NCBI GenBank assembly: GCA_965661115.1
Contig: CBFICO010000075.1
Coordinates: forward strand, 1-11,795
Reading direction: 5' to 3'
DNA: 11,795 nucleotides
Source: UBA6770 sp965661115
GTDB lineage: Bacteria > Bacteroidota > Bacteroidia > Flavobacteriales_G > Salibacteraceae
Positions within the stretch are counted from its first letter, which is position 1, and the number at the start of each line of letters is the position of its first letter. The translations under genes were made by a program, and so were the position numbers. Below are positions 1-6,853 of the stretch, piece by piece. The notes below the pieces were generated by a model that was not told the origin of the DNA, made no database searches, and worked only from the letters and a program-made list of their open reading frames with translations.

Positions 1-498
1 CTTTACTTTTTCTAGTTCAAAATTCTCGCGCTCTTTTTTACGCGCTTTTTCTTCAATCTCTTGCTGGCGTTGCAGCATTTCTTTTTCGGTCTTTAACGCC
101 AACTGCTCTTGCTGCTCAATTAAGGCCTGCTCTTTTTTAAGCAGCGTAACTTCCTTTTCTTGAAGGATACGGTTTTCGTTTTTTCGTTTTTCGTTTTCTT
201 CTTGCAGTGCTTTCATTTTAGCCGCTACCGATTCTTGAGCTGCAGCCTCCACCTTCTTTTTTTCTTGTTCCAGTTTTTGGTTGAGTTTTTCTACAAACAA
301 CTCATTTTCGCGCTCTTTTGCTTGCTTAAATGCCTCGCGTTCTTTTTCAAGTTCTGCTCGCTCGTTAGAAAAACGTTTGGATTGTTCGGCCAGTTTTTGC
401 TCAAACTCTTTTTTAAAATGAGCTTCTATTTTACCCGCTAGGGCTTCTTCTACGTCAAAATCGTGACTACAATTGGGGCAAGATATTTTATCGGGCAT
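1..498 (-). CDS. DUF2130-type coiled-coil protein, N-terminal part (cut by left window edge)
   Basis: The frame is open from an ATG at 498-496 to the left edge, giving 166 codons with no stop, so the 3' part lies outside the window. The protein starts MPDKISCPNCSHDFDVEEAL: a single CPxC knuckle (Cys7, Cys10, then His12), as seen at the start of DUF2130 proteins. From about residue 20 on it is almost entirely charged and helical, rich in Glu, Lys, Gln and Ala, with heptad-like spacing, which predicts a long coiled coil. There is no signal peptide or membrane segment, so it is probably cytoplasmic. The family's molecular function is not established to my knowledge, and its globular C-terminal domain is not visible here. 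The ATG is supported by a TATTTTTG promoter element 22 bases upstream and by the cspA terminator further upstream, which makes this a separate transcription unit. A different coiled-coil protein with a zinc knuckle remains possible. Confidence 0.72.
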   Translation of the reverse strand, partial: MPDKISCPNCSHDFDVEEALAGKIEAHFKKEFEQKLAEQSKRFSNERAELEKEREAFKQAKERENELFVEKLNQKLEQEKKKVEAAAQESVAAKMKALQEENEKRKNENRILQEKEVTLLKKEQALIEQQEQLALKTEKEMLQRQQEIEEKARKKERENFELEKVK

Positions 499-520
499 AG
501 TGTATGTTTCGAATAGCTTT

Positions 521-528
521 CAAAAATA
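521..528 (-). promoter_or_regulatory. Candidate -7 promoter element TATTTTTG for the coiled-coil gene
   Basis: On the minus strand this is an exact match to the Bacteroidota -7 consensus TAnnTTTG. It lies 22 bases before the ATG at 498 and downstream of the cspA terminator. A TTTG lies at 546-543 on the minus strand, but only 14 bases away, closer than usual for the -33 element. An 8-base degenerate motif in AT-rich DNA can occur by chance. Confidence 0.4.
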
Positions 529-570
529 AAAAGTCATTATACCAAAATTTGGCGTGTTGAAATATTTTAA

Positions 571-608
571 AAACAAAAAGCCCCGATTAGCGAACTAATC
601 AGGGCTTT
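571..608 (-). terminator. Intrinsic terminator of the cold-shock gene
   Basis: The minus strand reads AAAGCCCTGATTAG, TTCG, CTAATCGGGGCTTT, then TTGTTTTT. This is a 14-bp stem (arms 577-590 and 595-608) with one U-G wobble, a TTCG tetraloop and a T-rich tail. It begins 23 bases after the cspA stop codon. In the plus-strand transcript the wobble would be an A-C mismatch and there would be no U tract, so the orientation is clear. Confidence 0.9.
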
Positions 609-631
609 ACTTAATGATTCAAAAAAATATA

Positions 632-823
632 TTAAGCAGCTTTTACATTTACTGCGTTAAGACCTTTTCTACCTTCTTTAAGCTCGAACTCTACTTCGTC
701 TCCATCTTTGATTTGATCGATTAAACCTGTTACGTGTACGAAGTACTCTTTGTTCGTCTCTGTTTCTGTAATAAAACCAAAACCTTTAGTTTCATTAAAG
801 AACTTTACTGTTCCTTTATTCAT
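632..823 (-). CDS. cspA: Cold-shock domain protein (CspA family)
   Basis: A 63-residue protein that consists of one cold-shock domain, a five-stranded OB fold that binds single-stranded RNA and DNA. CspA-type proteins act in the cytoplasm as RNA chaperones. Visible motifs are the RNP1 segment KGFGFI (residues 13-18) and the RNP2-like segment YFVHV (27-31). The usual KWFN near the start is KFFN here, and the C-terminus GLNAVNVKAA matches family members. I chose the ATG at 823-821 because MNKGTVKFF is the normal family start. An upstream in-frame TTG at 850 would add nine residues and would fall inside the predicted -7 promoter element. The gene is monocistronic, with its own promoter at 848-855 and a strong terminator. 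The predicted leader is only about 20 bases, unlike the long cold-responsive leader of E. coli cspA, so cold induction cannot be assumed. It could equally be called cspC or cspE. Confidence 0.93.
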   Translation of the reverse strand: MNKGTVKFFNETKGFGFITETETNKEYFVHVTGLIDQIKDGDEVEFELKEGRKGLNAVNVKAA

Positions 824-847
824 GATATTATTTAAAAAATTATGCTC

Positions 848-855
848 CAAAGGTA
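848..855 (-). promoter_or_regulatory. Candidate -7 promoter element TACCTTTG for the cold-shock gene
   Basis: Exact TAnnTTTG match on the minus strand, 24 bases before the ATG at 823. A weak -33-like TTTA lies 22 bases further upstream (881-878), inside the downstream arm of the hairpin at 867-910. The predicted transcription start is near 842. Confidence 0.5.
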
Positions 856-866
856 GGTTTAATTCT

Positions 867-910
867 ACACCCTATCTTAAATCTATGTTTTGTTTAAGTA
901 AATAGGGTGT
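867..910 (-). terminator. Hairpin directly after the membrane-protein stop codon (possible terminator without U tract)
   Basis: On the minus strand, ACACCCTAT TTA CTTAAA is followed by an 11-base loop and TTTAAG ATAGGGTGT. The arms pair over 9 + 6 bp with a 3-base bulge (899-901). The upstream arm begins at the last base of the TAA stop codon of the membrane-protein gene. No T-run follows (AGAATTAAACC), so it is not a classical intrinsic terminator. It could stabilise the 3' end of the mRNA or help a factor-dependent stop. The other arm overlaps the -33 region of the cspA promoter. Confidence 0.5.
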
Positions 911-2751
911 TAGCTACCTTTTTTTTCTTCAAAACGCGATAGCAGTTCTGGTGCATTAGTTGTGATGGAATCTAACGGTGTAAAGGAAAGCTTGCCAATA
1001 TCCGTTTGGTTTTCAACAGGCTCTGCAAATAATTGAACCTTGTGATGTTCGTTGTAATAGGTACGCAAATAATTGAGTTCGCCTTTGGTAATTTGATGAT
1101 TTTCTCGAATTAAAAAATAGATATCCTCTCGTTTTATGGCACTTTCGTAAAAGTTAGGAGACATATCCAAAGCTTCAATTACTAGTTTCTGATTGTGAGA
1201 ATGGTTATTCCAGCCTGCCGAAACAACATTTTTAATTTTATTAAAGCTGCGTAACGAATTAAGAGGCAAGTGTTTTTCGTATTGGAAAGTTGAGCCAATT
1301 ATATAAAGTACTCCTTTTTCTGGAATTACACTTGCCCAGCGTTCTAGCTTTTTGGTCAGTTCAATTTGTTCCAGCTTAGCCTCTGTGTATTTTTCATGTG
1401 CAATTTTTACATCTTCTCTAAAATATTCTTGCGCCGTAAGCAGAATAATAAAAGCTCCACCTAAGCGCATAAAGTGTTTGTAATCACCAATATGCTTGTT
1501 TTCATTGTCACAAGATTTTAATAGAAACAATGCCCAAGTAAACACCATCCAAAGACTAATAATAATTCTGAATGGATAACGCTCCAATCCAAAAACCAAA
1601 TAACCGGATAGGGCCAAAAATGTGGAGACAAGCACTAACAAAGCAATTTTATTTCTCCAGGTGTTGAACATCAAAAACAAGATGATAAGAATTAACCATG
1701 GGATAAACGAACAATCTTCTATGTATCGTAAAGCATCGGTTGAAACTTGACTGAAGGTAAATTCATATTCTTCAAACTGCGATGATTCCAAATTTTCTAT
1801 TCCTCGCCAAGCGCTCAAGGAATTATACATCGTCATTAAATTGTCTCGGCTATAAATTTTAGGGTCTAGGTATTGCCACGAGCAAATTAAATGCGCATCG
1901 TTTTTTGTCCAACCAATTTTATCGTAATAAGGCTTGGTTTTTTCGGAGTAACGCAAGAAATCGTAATCGATAAATTGGGATTTGGCAATATTTATATCCA
2001 CCCATTCTTCCCAGTTTGGGTTGTTTTTATAGTGCTGTCTATCGAGTTGTCTTAAAACATAAACAACCGATAAAACCACCAAAACAGATAAAATAGTGCT
2101 AGCACCCTTTTTTATATCATTAAGTTTATGATGTTGAACTAACCATAAGAAGCCTTTTACTGCTACAAATGGGCCTAGTGCTGCACCTATTATTAAGCCT
2201 GAATTATAACGAATAAGGGTTCCTAAAACAACCAATACAGCGCTATACGACAAGATAGCTAATTGGGATGTTTTGCTTTTGGCTGGTTGTGTTTTAGCCG
2301 AAAGAAAGAGTAATATTCCAGAAGCAATAACTACTAACGAAATGATGGTGAACTGAAAATGCCATATAGCGGGCATCATAGTACCAAAAACCACCAATGC
2401 ACCTAGAATTATTGACCAAATATTAAAACGCAACCGCCAATTGGCGTATAGTAATGTTGAAAAGCCAAGTATTTGAGCGCTTAGCAAGAAGTACACATAC
2501 CAAGGCCTGTCTAGGAAAGCTTTAAAAAGTGGAACGATTAAATGCCCTAATAAATAATTGGCGTAAAGTGCATCAACCGATGGTTCTGGTGCTGCCCAAA
2601 CCCCAGATAAAATCATTTGAATACCTATATCATCGTTGGAGCCGAATACTGGTTTACCTATCAACAGGAAATAGATGGTGTAGAGCAGGGAAACTAATAC
2701 AAGAGCCAATGAAAATAAACCGAGCTCCTGTTTTTGTATTCTCTTATGCAT
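910..2751 (-). CDS. Polytopic membrane protein, possibly GT-C type glycosyltransferase
   Basis: 613 residues. A first membrane helix at about 12-32 is followed by an extracytoplasmic-looking loop with the acidic motif SNDDIG (38-43), then SG (49-50) and a Pro-rich turn. Roughly ten further hydrophobic segments extend to about residue 450. The last 150 or so residues are soluble and charged, without a membrane segment. An Asp-Asp or Asp-Glu pair in the first loop of a many-helix protein with a soluble C-terminal domain is the pattern of GT-C glycosyltransferases, which use lipid-phosphate-linked sugars on the outer face of the inner membrane. I also recall an NDD...SG...P pattern in uncharacterised polytopic proteins of Firmicutes. 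Neither substrate nor activity can be read from the sequence, and an acyltransferase or polymer-export function cannot be excluded. The gene starts 28 bases after the stop of the secreted-protein gene, so the two are probably co-transcribed. Confidence 0.6.
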   Translation of the reverse strand: MHKRIQKQELGLFSLALVLVSLLYTIYFLLIGKPVFGSNDDIGIQMILSGVWAAPEPSVDALYANYLLGHLIVPLFKAFLDRPWYVYFLLSAQILGFSTLLYANWRLRFNIWSIILGALVVFGTMMPAIWHFQFTIISLVVIASGILLFLSAKTQPAKSKTSQLAILSYSAVLVVLGTLIRYNSGLIIGAALGPFVAVKGFLWLVQHHKLNDIKKGASTILSVLVVLSVVYVLRQLDRQHYKNNPNWEEWVDINIAKSQFIDYDFLRYSEKTKPYYDKIGWTKNDAHLICSWQYLDPKIYSRDNLMTMYNSLSAWRGIENLESSQFEEYEFTFSQVSTDALRYIEDCSFIPWLILIILFLMFNTWRNKIALLVLVSTFLALSGYLVFGLERYPFRIIISLWMVFTWALFLLKSCDNENKHIGDYKHFMRLGGAFIILLTAQEYFREDVKIAHEKYTEAKLEQIELTKKLERWASVIPEKGVLYIIGSTFQYEKHLPLNSLRSFNKIKNVVSAGWNNHSHNQKLVIEALDMSPNFYESAIKREDIYFLIRENHQITKGELNYLRTYYNEHHKVQLFAEPVENQTDIGKLSFTPLDSITTNAPELLSRFEEKKGS

Positions 2752-2779
2752 TTGATGAGTTAGTTTCTAGTCTCCGTCA

Positions 2780-3466
2780 TTACGGTAGATTGATACATTG
2801 AACGCTTCTACTTTTAATAGAGCCGTTGGTAAGTGTTTTTGTGTTTCCATTACTATCATACAAAGTGCAAGAGAAAGTTGCTTCGGTTAAGTATTTAGCA
2901 AAACTATCGTTGGTAAGCGCTGTATGGCTTGTAATTGCAAAGGACCAGTTTGGCTGTGTTGTATTAGAATCATAAGAGGTAGACCAATAAGTTCCTTGGC
3001 CATCAACATAATACACCGCCGCACCATCAATACCAGAAACTGTGTTGGCGGCAGTATAACTTTTAACGCTAAACATACTTTCTATTTCTGTATTGGCGTA
3101 TTCAGCCAATTTTATTAACTGCACTGCACCAACTTTATCATAATCGTTCAGCAAGCAATTTTTGAAATAAACCCGATTACCATCAACACTGCATACACAT
3201 TGGAATTCGTATTGACCTGCACCATTAAGTGCGGTAATAGTACCAAAATCTTTAGAAAGTGTTTCATCAATTGTAGCACCTTTCATTTGAATAATAAGTA
3301 CTAAATCATTGCTTGAGAAAGAGTTGGAATTGTCCACCGTGACCGAAAATTCGTCCAATTCGGACACTGCAGCATAAGCATTTACTACACCATTAATTTT
3401 GGTTTGAGCTAGACTCAATAAGGATAAAAAAGAAATGAATACCGTAAGGTAAAACTGCTTTTGCAT
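2780..3466 (-). CDS. Secreted protein resembling the orphan N-terminal module of a large Bacteroidota adhesin
   Basis: 228 residues. A signal peptide is clear: MQKQ, a hydrophobic core, then a cleavage site at about SLA-Q (20/21). There is no lipobox. The mature part begins with a segment (about 25-115) that resembles, from memory, the first domain of very large gliding-motility or cell-surface proteins of Flavobacteriales. It has VNAYAAV, then F-S-S-N-D with LVLIIQMKGATI (55-66), FGTI, G-QYEF, and LLNDYD followed by VQLIKLAEY. In those proteins a WDG...GG stretch, many repeats and a type IX secretion signal normally follow, often over more than 1000 residues. Here the sequence diverges after about residue 120 and ends without a recognisable C-terminal sorting domain, in CINLP. 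It may be a truncated or degenerating relative, or a free-standing periplasmic module. No exact TAnnTTTG lies in the 176-base gap upstream. Function unknown. Confidence 0.65.
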   Translation of the reverse strand: MQKQFYLTVFISFLSLLSLAQTKINGVVNAYAAVSELDEFSVTVDNSNSFSSNDLVLIIQMKGATIDETLSKDFGTITALNGAGQYEFQCVCSVDGNRVYFKNCLLNDYDKVGAVQLIKLAEYANTEIESMFSVKSYTAANTVSGIDGAAVYYVDGQGTYWSTSYDSNTTQPNWSFAITSHTALTNDSFAKYLTEATFSCTLYDSNGNTKTLTNGSIKSRSVQCINLP

Positions 3467-3570
3467 AAGTTGAATTTTGAGGTTGAAATTACGAAAATGA
3501 GGGATGCAAAAGAAATAATACTTTTACGACTTCTGTGGTTTTGTCTTATCGCATTAAAATAAAACCTGAG

Positions 3571-3591
3571 ATTCCCAGTCAAGCTGAGAAT
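3571..3591 (-). terminator. Weak hairpin with T-rich tail after the epimerase gene, possible terminator
   Basis: The minus strand reads ATTCTCAG, CTTGA, CTGGGAAT, then CTCAGGTTTTATTTT. This is an 8-bp stem (3584-3591 with 3571-3578) with one U-G wobble and a 5-base loop. The T-rich stretch starts a few bases after the stem rather than directly at it, so terminator strength is doubtful. It lies in the only sizeable gap between two gene groups (3467-3642), about 50 bases past the epimerase stop. Nothing else was recognised in that gap. Confidence 0.35.
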
Positions 3592-3642
3592 TACGTAGCT
3601 CAATACAAATTACTTATAATTCAAATTAGTTTCAGATTAGGT

Positions 3643-4638
3643 CTATCGCCAATTTGTCGGCATGTACTTCTCCAACTCAATTTCTTCAAACTTTTTAGGA
3701 GGAGCAATATCCAATTGCTTTGCCCATTGCCACATTTCTAGCAATGCCTCCTCAATTGTGGTGTTCGGTAGGTTTTTAAAAGTATTATTGGCTCTAGTGT
3801 GATCGGAAACAGCGTTCAACACTTCGTTTCTGGCTTCTAGGTGTTTAACTTCAAGTTTCAGCTCAGCTATTTCAGATAATGTTTTAATCAAGTTATTTAT
3901 GGATATAGCGTAATCATGCCCCGTATTAATTATTTGGTTTAAACAGGAAGGGTTTTTAATGCTTTCGCAGATTTGATCCACTACTGTATTAATAGGAGTA
4001 AACGCCCTTGTTTGTTCCCCATTACCAAAAACGGGTAGGGGTTGATTGTTGAGCATACTTCGCATAAATATGCCTATAACGTTCCGATAAGGATCGGATA
4101 GGTTTTGCCTTATGCCATAAACATTGTGTGGCCGAAAAATAGTGTAATTCAATCCAAATTGTTGGTGTGCCGCTTTTAAATCCAGTTCTACCGTATACTT
4201 GGCAATGCCGTACGGATCCTCAGGTTGGGGAGTGGTTGCTTCAGTAAATGGAATTTGCCCTGAACCATAAACTGCAATGCTGCTGGTAAACACAAACTGT
4301 TTTATGTTGTTTTTTACCGAGGCGTTTATGAGGTTTACCGACCCAATAACGTTGTTGCTGTAATTGAATTTCCGGATAAAATGACTTAATCCTTCTGCTG
4401 CGTAGGCTGCTAAGTGAAAAACATAATCGATTTTGTGTTGGGTAAAGAGCTCATGAATCAATCCTGAATCTGTAATTGAGCCTTTTAAGAATGTTGCCGA
4501 AGCAGGAATATTTCGTTTGAATCCACCGGATAGATCATCAAGAATAATTACTTCAATTCCTTTATTGATAAGCTCTTGAGCTACGTGAGATCCAATAAAC
4601 CCAGCTCCACCGGTTACTAAGGCAACAGGTTTAACCAT
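3643..4638 (-). CDS. NAD-dependent epimerase/dehydratase of the extended SDR family
   Basis: 331 residues. The N-terminal Rossmann motif TGGAGFIG (residues 9-16) binds NAD, and Asp34-Asp35 at the end of the second strand favours NAD over NADP. The catalytic set is Ser119/Ser120 in FTSSIAVYG plus Tyr143 and Lys147 in YGIAK. HNVYG and a later TRAFTPI segment are typical of UDP-sugar epimerases and dehydratases (GalE-like). The enzyme probably alters a nucleotide-activated sugar in the cytoplasm. The exact substrate cannot be told, since UDP-glucose 4-epimerase, UDP-glucuronate and dTDP-sugar enzymes share these motifs. The frame stays open to an ATG at 4731, but that would add 31 residues overlapping the phosphatase gene. 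MVKPVALVTGG at 4638 is the normal family start. It begins one base after the TAA of the upstream phosphatase gene, so translational coupling is likely. It is the last gene of the mtaB operon. Confidence 0.88.
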   Translation of the reverse strand: MVKPVALVTGGAGFIGSHVAQELINKGIEVIILDDLSGGFKRNIPASATFLKGSITDSGLIHELFTQHKIDYVFHLAAYAAEGLSHFIRKFNYSNNVIGSVNLINASVKNNIKQFVFTSSIAVYGSGQIPFTEATTPQPEDPYGIAKYTVELDLKAAHQQFGLNYTIFRPHNVYGIRQNLSDPYRNVIGIFMRSMLNNQPLPVFGNGEQTRAFTPINTVVDQICESIKNPSCLNQIINTGHDYAISINNLIKTLSEIAELKLEVKHLEARNEVLNAVSDHTRANNTFKNLPNTTIEEALLEMWQWAKQLDIAPPKKFEEIELEKYMPTNWR

Positions 4639-4639
4639 A

Positions 4640-5428
4640 TTAAAAGTATTGTTGAATTGCTTTAAGGTAGTTGCTGTGTAGTTGGGTGTTATCGGCCAAA
4701 ATGGTTTTCCCGAAGAGGTAATCCTTACCATTTCTCCAATCTGAAACGGTTCCGCCTGCTTGCTGAACTATAAGGGCTCCACCGGCTACATCCCAAGGAT
4801 TAAGACCGTATTCGTAAAAACCTTCAACGCGTCCACAAGCTACATAGGCTAAGTCTAGCGCTGCTGAGCCCAAGCGACGCAAACCGCTGGTAGTTTTCAT
4901 AAAGTGTTTAAGTAGGTCTAAATATTCATCCACTTCCTCGTAATCGTGATATGGGAATCCCGTTGCCAGAAGAGATAAATGCTCATCGTTTTGGTTAGAA
5001 ACCGAAATTTCAGTTCCGTTTAAGTAAGCTTTGGAGTTTTTCCAAGTGTAAAACTGTTCACCGCCGCTTACTTCTAGCACCATACCTACCACCAATTCGT
5101 CAAACTTTTGTAAGGCAATGCTGATGCAGTAAAGCGGTATACCGTGAATAAAATTTGTTGTGCCATCAATGGGGTCGATTATCCAATTGAAACGTTCGCC
5201 CTTTTTTGTGGACGTACCTTCTTCAGCAATAAAGCCCGCCTCTGGGAGTATTTCTGACAAACCATTAACGAGTAGCTGTTCCGATAGCTTATCTAAATGC
5301 GTTACGTAATTGTGCAGTCCTTTTATTTCAATATCATCTTGGTTAAAAGATGCTCGTTCTTGCAGGATGCGTTCGCCTACGTTGCGACTCAATTCGTTTA
5401 CTTGTTCGCAAATTTTTTGGTAATCCAT
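4640..5428 (-). CDS. Inositol-monophosphatase family protein (SuhB/IMPase-like)
   Basis: 262 residues, the usual length for the family. The Mg-binding site is complete: Glu69-Glu70 in IAEEG, the IDPIDGTTNF motif with Asp85 and Asp88 (83-93), and Asp213 in PWDVAGG near the C-terminus. LRRLGSAALDLAYVA (183-197) is the conserved core helix. Such enzymes hydrolyse a phosphomonoester such as myo-inositol 1-phosphate, and some relatives act on 3'-phosphoadenosine 5'-phosphate or fructose 1,6-bisphosphate. The substrate here is not evident, though the single IDPIDGTTNF core fits the inositol-phosphatase branch best. It is cytoplasmic. The ATG overlaps the TAA of mtaB by one base (TAATG), and the stop lies one base from the epimerase start, so all three genes are almost certainly one transcript. 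Confidence 0.92.
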   Translation of the reverse strand: MDYQKICEQVNELSRNVGERILQERASFNQDDIEIKGLHNYVTHLDKLSEQLLVNGLSEILPEAGFIAEEGTSTKKGERFNWIIDPIDGTTNFIHGIPLYCISIALQKFDELVVGMVLEVSGGEQFYTWKNSKAYLNGTEISVSNQNDEHLSLLATGFPYHDYEEVDEYLDLLKHFMKTTSGLRRLGSAALDLAYVACGRVEGFYEYGLNPWDVAGGALIVQQAGGTVSDWRNGKDYLFGKTILADNTQLHSNYLKAIQQYF

Positions 5429-6741
5429 TATACAGTAACGGGTTCTAAAACGGTAACCAGAACATTTCCATTTCCGTCAATTTTATCCAATACAACTCGG
5501 TCTGTTTTATTCACTTTTTTAGCATCAAAAGGAATTTGAACCTTTACATAATTTTCCGTGAATCCACTCATCATACCTTCTTCTTCAGTTGCTTCCCAAA
5601 GTACAGTATGCTCAGTCCCAATTTGCGATTCGTAGAATTGTCGTTTCTTTTTTGACGAAAGAATGCGCAAGCGTTTGCTGCGTTCATTACGTTTTTGCAT
5701 TTGTACAATTTCGTCAATTCTTAGTGCGGTTGTGTTATCTCGCTCCGAGTAAGAAAACACATGCAAGTAAGAAACATCCAACTTAAGTAGAAAATCATAC
5801 GTTATTTGAAACTCGTCATCAGTTTCACCTGGGAACCCGACAATAACATCAACACCGATACAAGCATCGGCCATAAGTTTTTTAATTAACGCTACTCGAT
5901 TACGATATAAATCGGATAGGTATTTTCTTCGCATTGCCGTAAGCAACTTATCTGATCCACTTTGTAGCGGTATGTGAAAATGCGGCACAAAACGTTTCGA
6001 TTGGCTTACAAATTCAATGATATCATCGCTTAGTAGGTTTGGTTCTATGCTAGATATTCTATATCGATCAATACCTTCAACTTGATCCAACTCTTTAACC
6101 AAGTCAAAGAAAGTCTCTTCGGTGCCTTTACCAAAATCGCCAATGTTTACACCAGTAATTACTACCTCTTTAGCCTCAGTTTGTGCAACTTCTTTCGCAG
6201 TTTTTATGGTCTCTTCAATGGTATTGCTTCTACTTCTGCCTCTGGCTAGTGGAATGGTACAAAATGCGCAGAAATAATCGCAACCATCTTGAATTTTTAG
6301 AAAACTTCTGGTTCTGTCACCAGACGAAAAGGAAGGGTAGAATTCTTTTACCTTACCTATTTTATCGTAGAGTGCAATTCCTTCAGCTTTTTTCTCTAGC
6401 GATTCGATATGCTCAAGTGCGTTAAATTTTTCGTTGGCCCCCAATACTAAATCCACGCCTTCGATAGATTTTATTTCTTCTGGTTTTAGCTGAGCATAAC
6501 AACCCACTACAATTATAAACCCCGCAGGATTTGTTCTAAGTGCTTTACGTACAATGTTCCTGCATTTTTTATCTGCGTTATCCGTAACACTGCAGGTGTT
6601 AATTACATAACAATCAGCCGATTCAGAAAAATCTACAGTAGCAAATCCTTGCTCATTAAAGGACTTAGCAATGCTAGATGTCTCAGAAAAATTGAGCTTA
6701 CAGCCAAGAGTATAAAATGCTACTTTTTTATTGGGTTGCAT
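5428..6741 (-). CDS. mtaB: tRNA t6A37 methylthiotransferase MtaB (radical SAM)
   Basis: 437 residues, standard family length. MtaB converts t6A to ms2t6A at position 37 of tRNAs that read ANN codons, using SAM and two 4Fe-4S clusters. Domains in order: an N-terminal UPF0004 domain with cluster cysteines Cys14 (LGCKLNF), Cys50 (NTCSVT) and Cys81 (VGCYAQ); a radical SAM domain with C154xxxC158xxC161 (GCDYFCAFC); and a C-terminal TRAM-like domain for tRNA binding. LGCKLNFSE, rather than the LGCxxN...D pattern of MiaB or RimO, supports MtaB. The frame is open upstream to 6825, but the extra residues would come from the preceding terminator. A TACTTTTG promoter element ends five bases before the ATG at 6741, which fixes that start and suggests a leaderless or nearly leaderless mRNA. 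First gene of a three-gene operon. Confidence 0.94.
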   Translation of the reverse strand: MQPNKKVAFYTLGCKLNFSETSSIAKSFNEQGFATVDFSESADCYVINTCSVTDNADKKCRNIVRKALRTNPAGFIIVVGCYAQLKPEEIKSIEGVDLVLGANEKFNALEHIESLEKKAEGIALYDKIGKVKEFYPSFSSGDRTRSFLKIQDGCDYFCAFCTIPLARGRSRSNTIEETIKTAKEVAQTEAKEVVITGVNIGDFGKGTEETFFDLVKELDQVEGIDRYRISSIEPNLLSDDIIEFVSQSKRFVPHFHIPLQSGSDKLLTAMRRKYLSDLYRNRVALIKKLMADACIGVDVIVGFPGETDDEFQITYDFLLKLDVSYLHVFSYSERDNTTALRIDEIVQMQKRNERSKRLRILSSKKKRQFYESQIGTEHTVLWEATEEEGMMSGFTENYVKVQIPFDAKKVNKTDRVVLDKIDGNGNVLVTVLEPVTV

Positions 6742-6746
6742 GGCTG

Positions 6747-6754
6747 CAAAAGTA
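6747..6754 (-). promoter_or_regulatory. Candidate -7 promoter element TACTTTTG for the mtaB operon, directly before the start codon
   Basis: The minus strand reads TACTTTTGCAGCCATG, an exact TAnnTTTG whose last base is five bases from the ATG. With the usual spacing, transcription would begin at or within a few bases of the A of ATG. I saw no clear TTTG at the -33 position. The site decides the mtaB start, because the longer upstream reading frame would begin before the promoter. Confidence 0.55.
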
Positions 6755-6800
6755 GGGATTTGCTTCGGTTGGTTGTTGGTGGTTTTTAGCTGATTAGAAC

Positions 6801-6833
6801 AAAAAAAAGCCCGCATGAAAAACATGCAGGCTT
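6801..6833 (-). terminator. Strong intrinsic terminator after the envelope cassette
   Basis: The minus strand reads AAGCCTGCATG, TTTTT, CATGCGGGCTT, then six more Ts: an 11-bp stem (6823-6833 with 6807-6817) with one U-G wobble, a 5-base loop and a long T tract. It follows the stop of the second Cys-rich lipoprotein by about 20 bases and separates that unit from mtaB. Confidence 0.92.
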
Positions 6834-6853
6834 CTTATTGAATGTATTAGTTA

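Noticed and set aside
160..441. 93-codon plus-strand open frame rich in Phe and Leu
   Set aside because: It is the antisense of the Lys/Glu-rich coiled coil: AAA and GAA codons read backwards as TTT and TTC. There is no promoter or homology.
2774..2785. Inverted repeat CCGT-CATT-ACGG at the end of the secreted-protein gene
   Set aside because: Only four base pairs and no T-run; this is expected by chance and too weak for a terminator.
3415..3741. Short open frames on both strands around the 3467-3642 gap
   Set aside because: Neither has a family-like sequence, promoter element or sensible start. One overlaps the start of the secreted-protein gene and the other the end of the epimerase gene.
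4639..4731. N-terminal extension of the epimerase by 31 residues
   Set aside because: It would overlap the phosphatase gene by about 90 bases and place residues before the Rossmann strand that the family lacks.
6742..6825. N-terminal extension of MtaB by 28 residues
   Set aside because: The extension would be translated from the terminator stem of the preceding gene and from DNA upstream of the TACTTTTG promoter element. Family members start at the LGCKLN-proximal Met.
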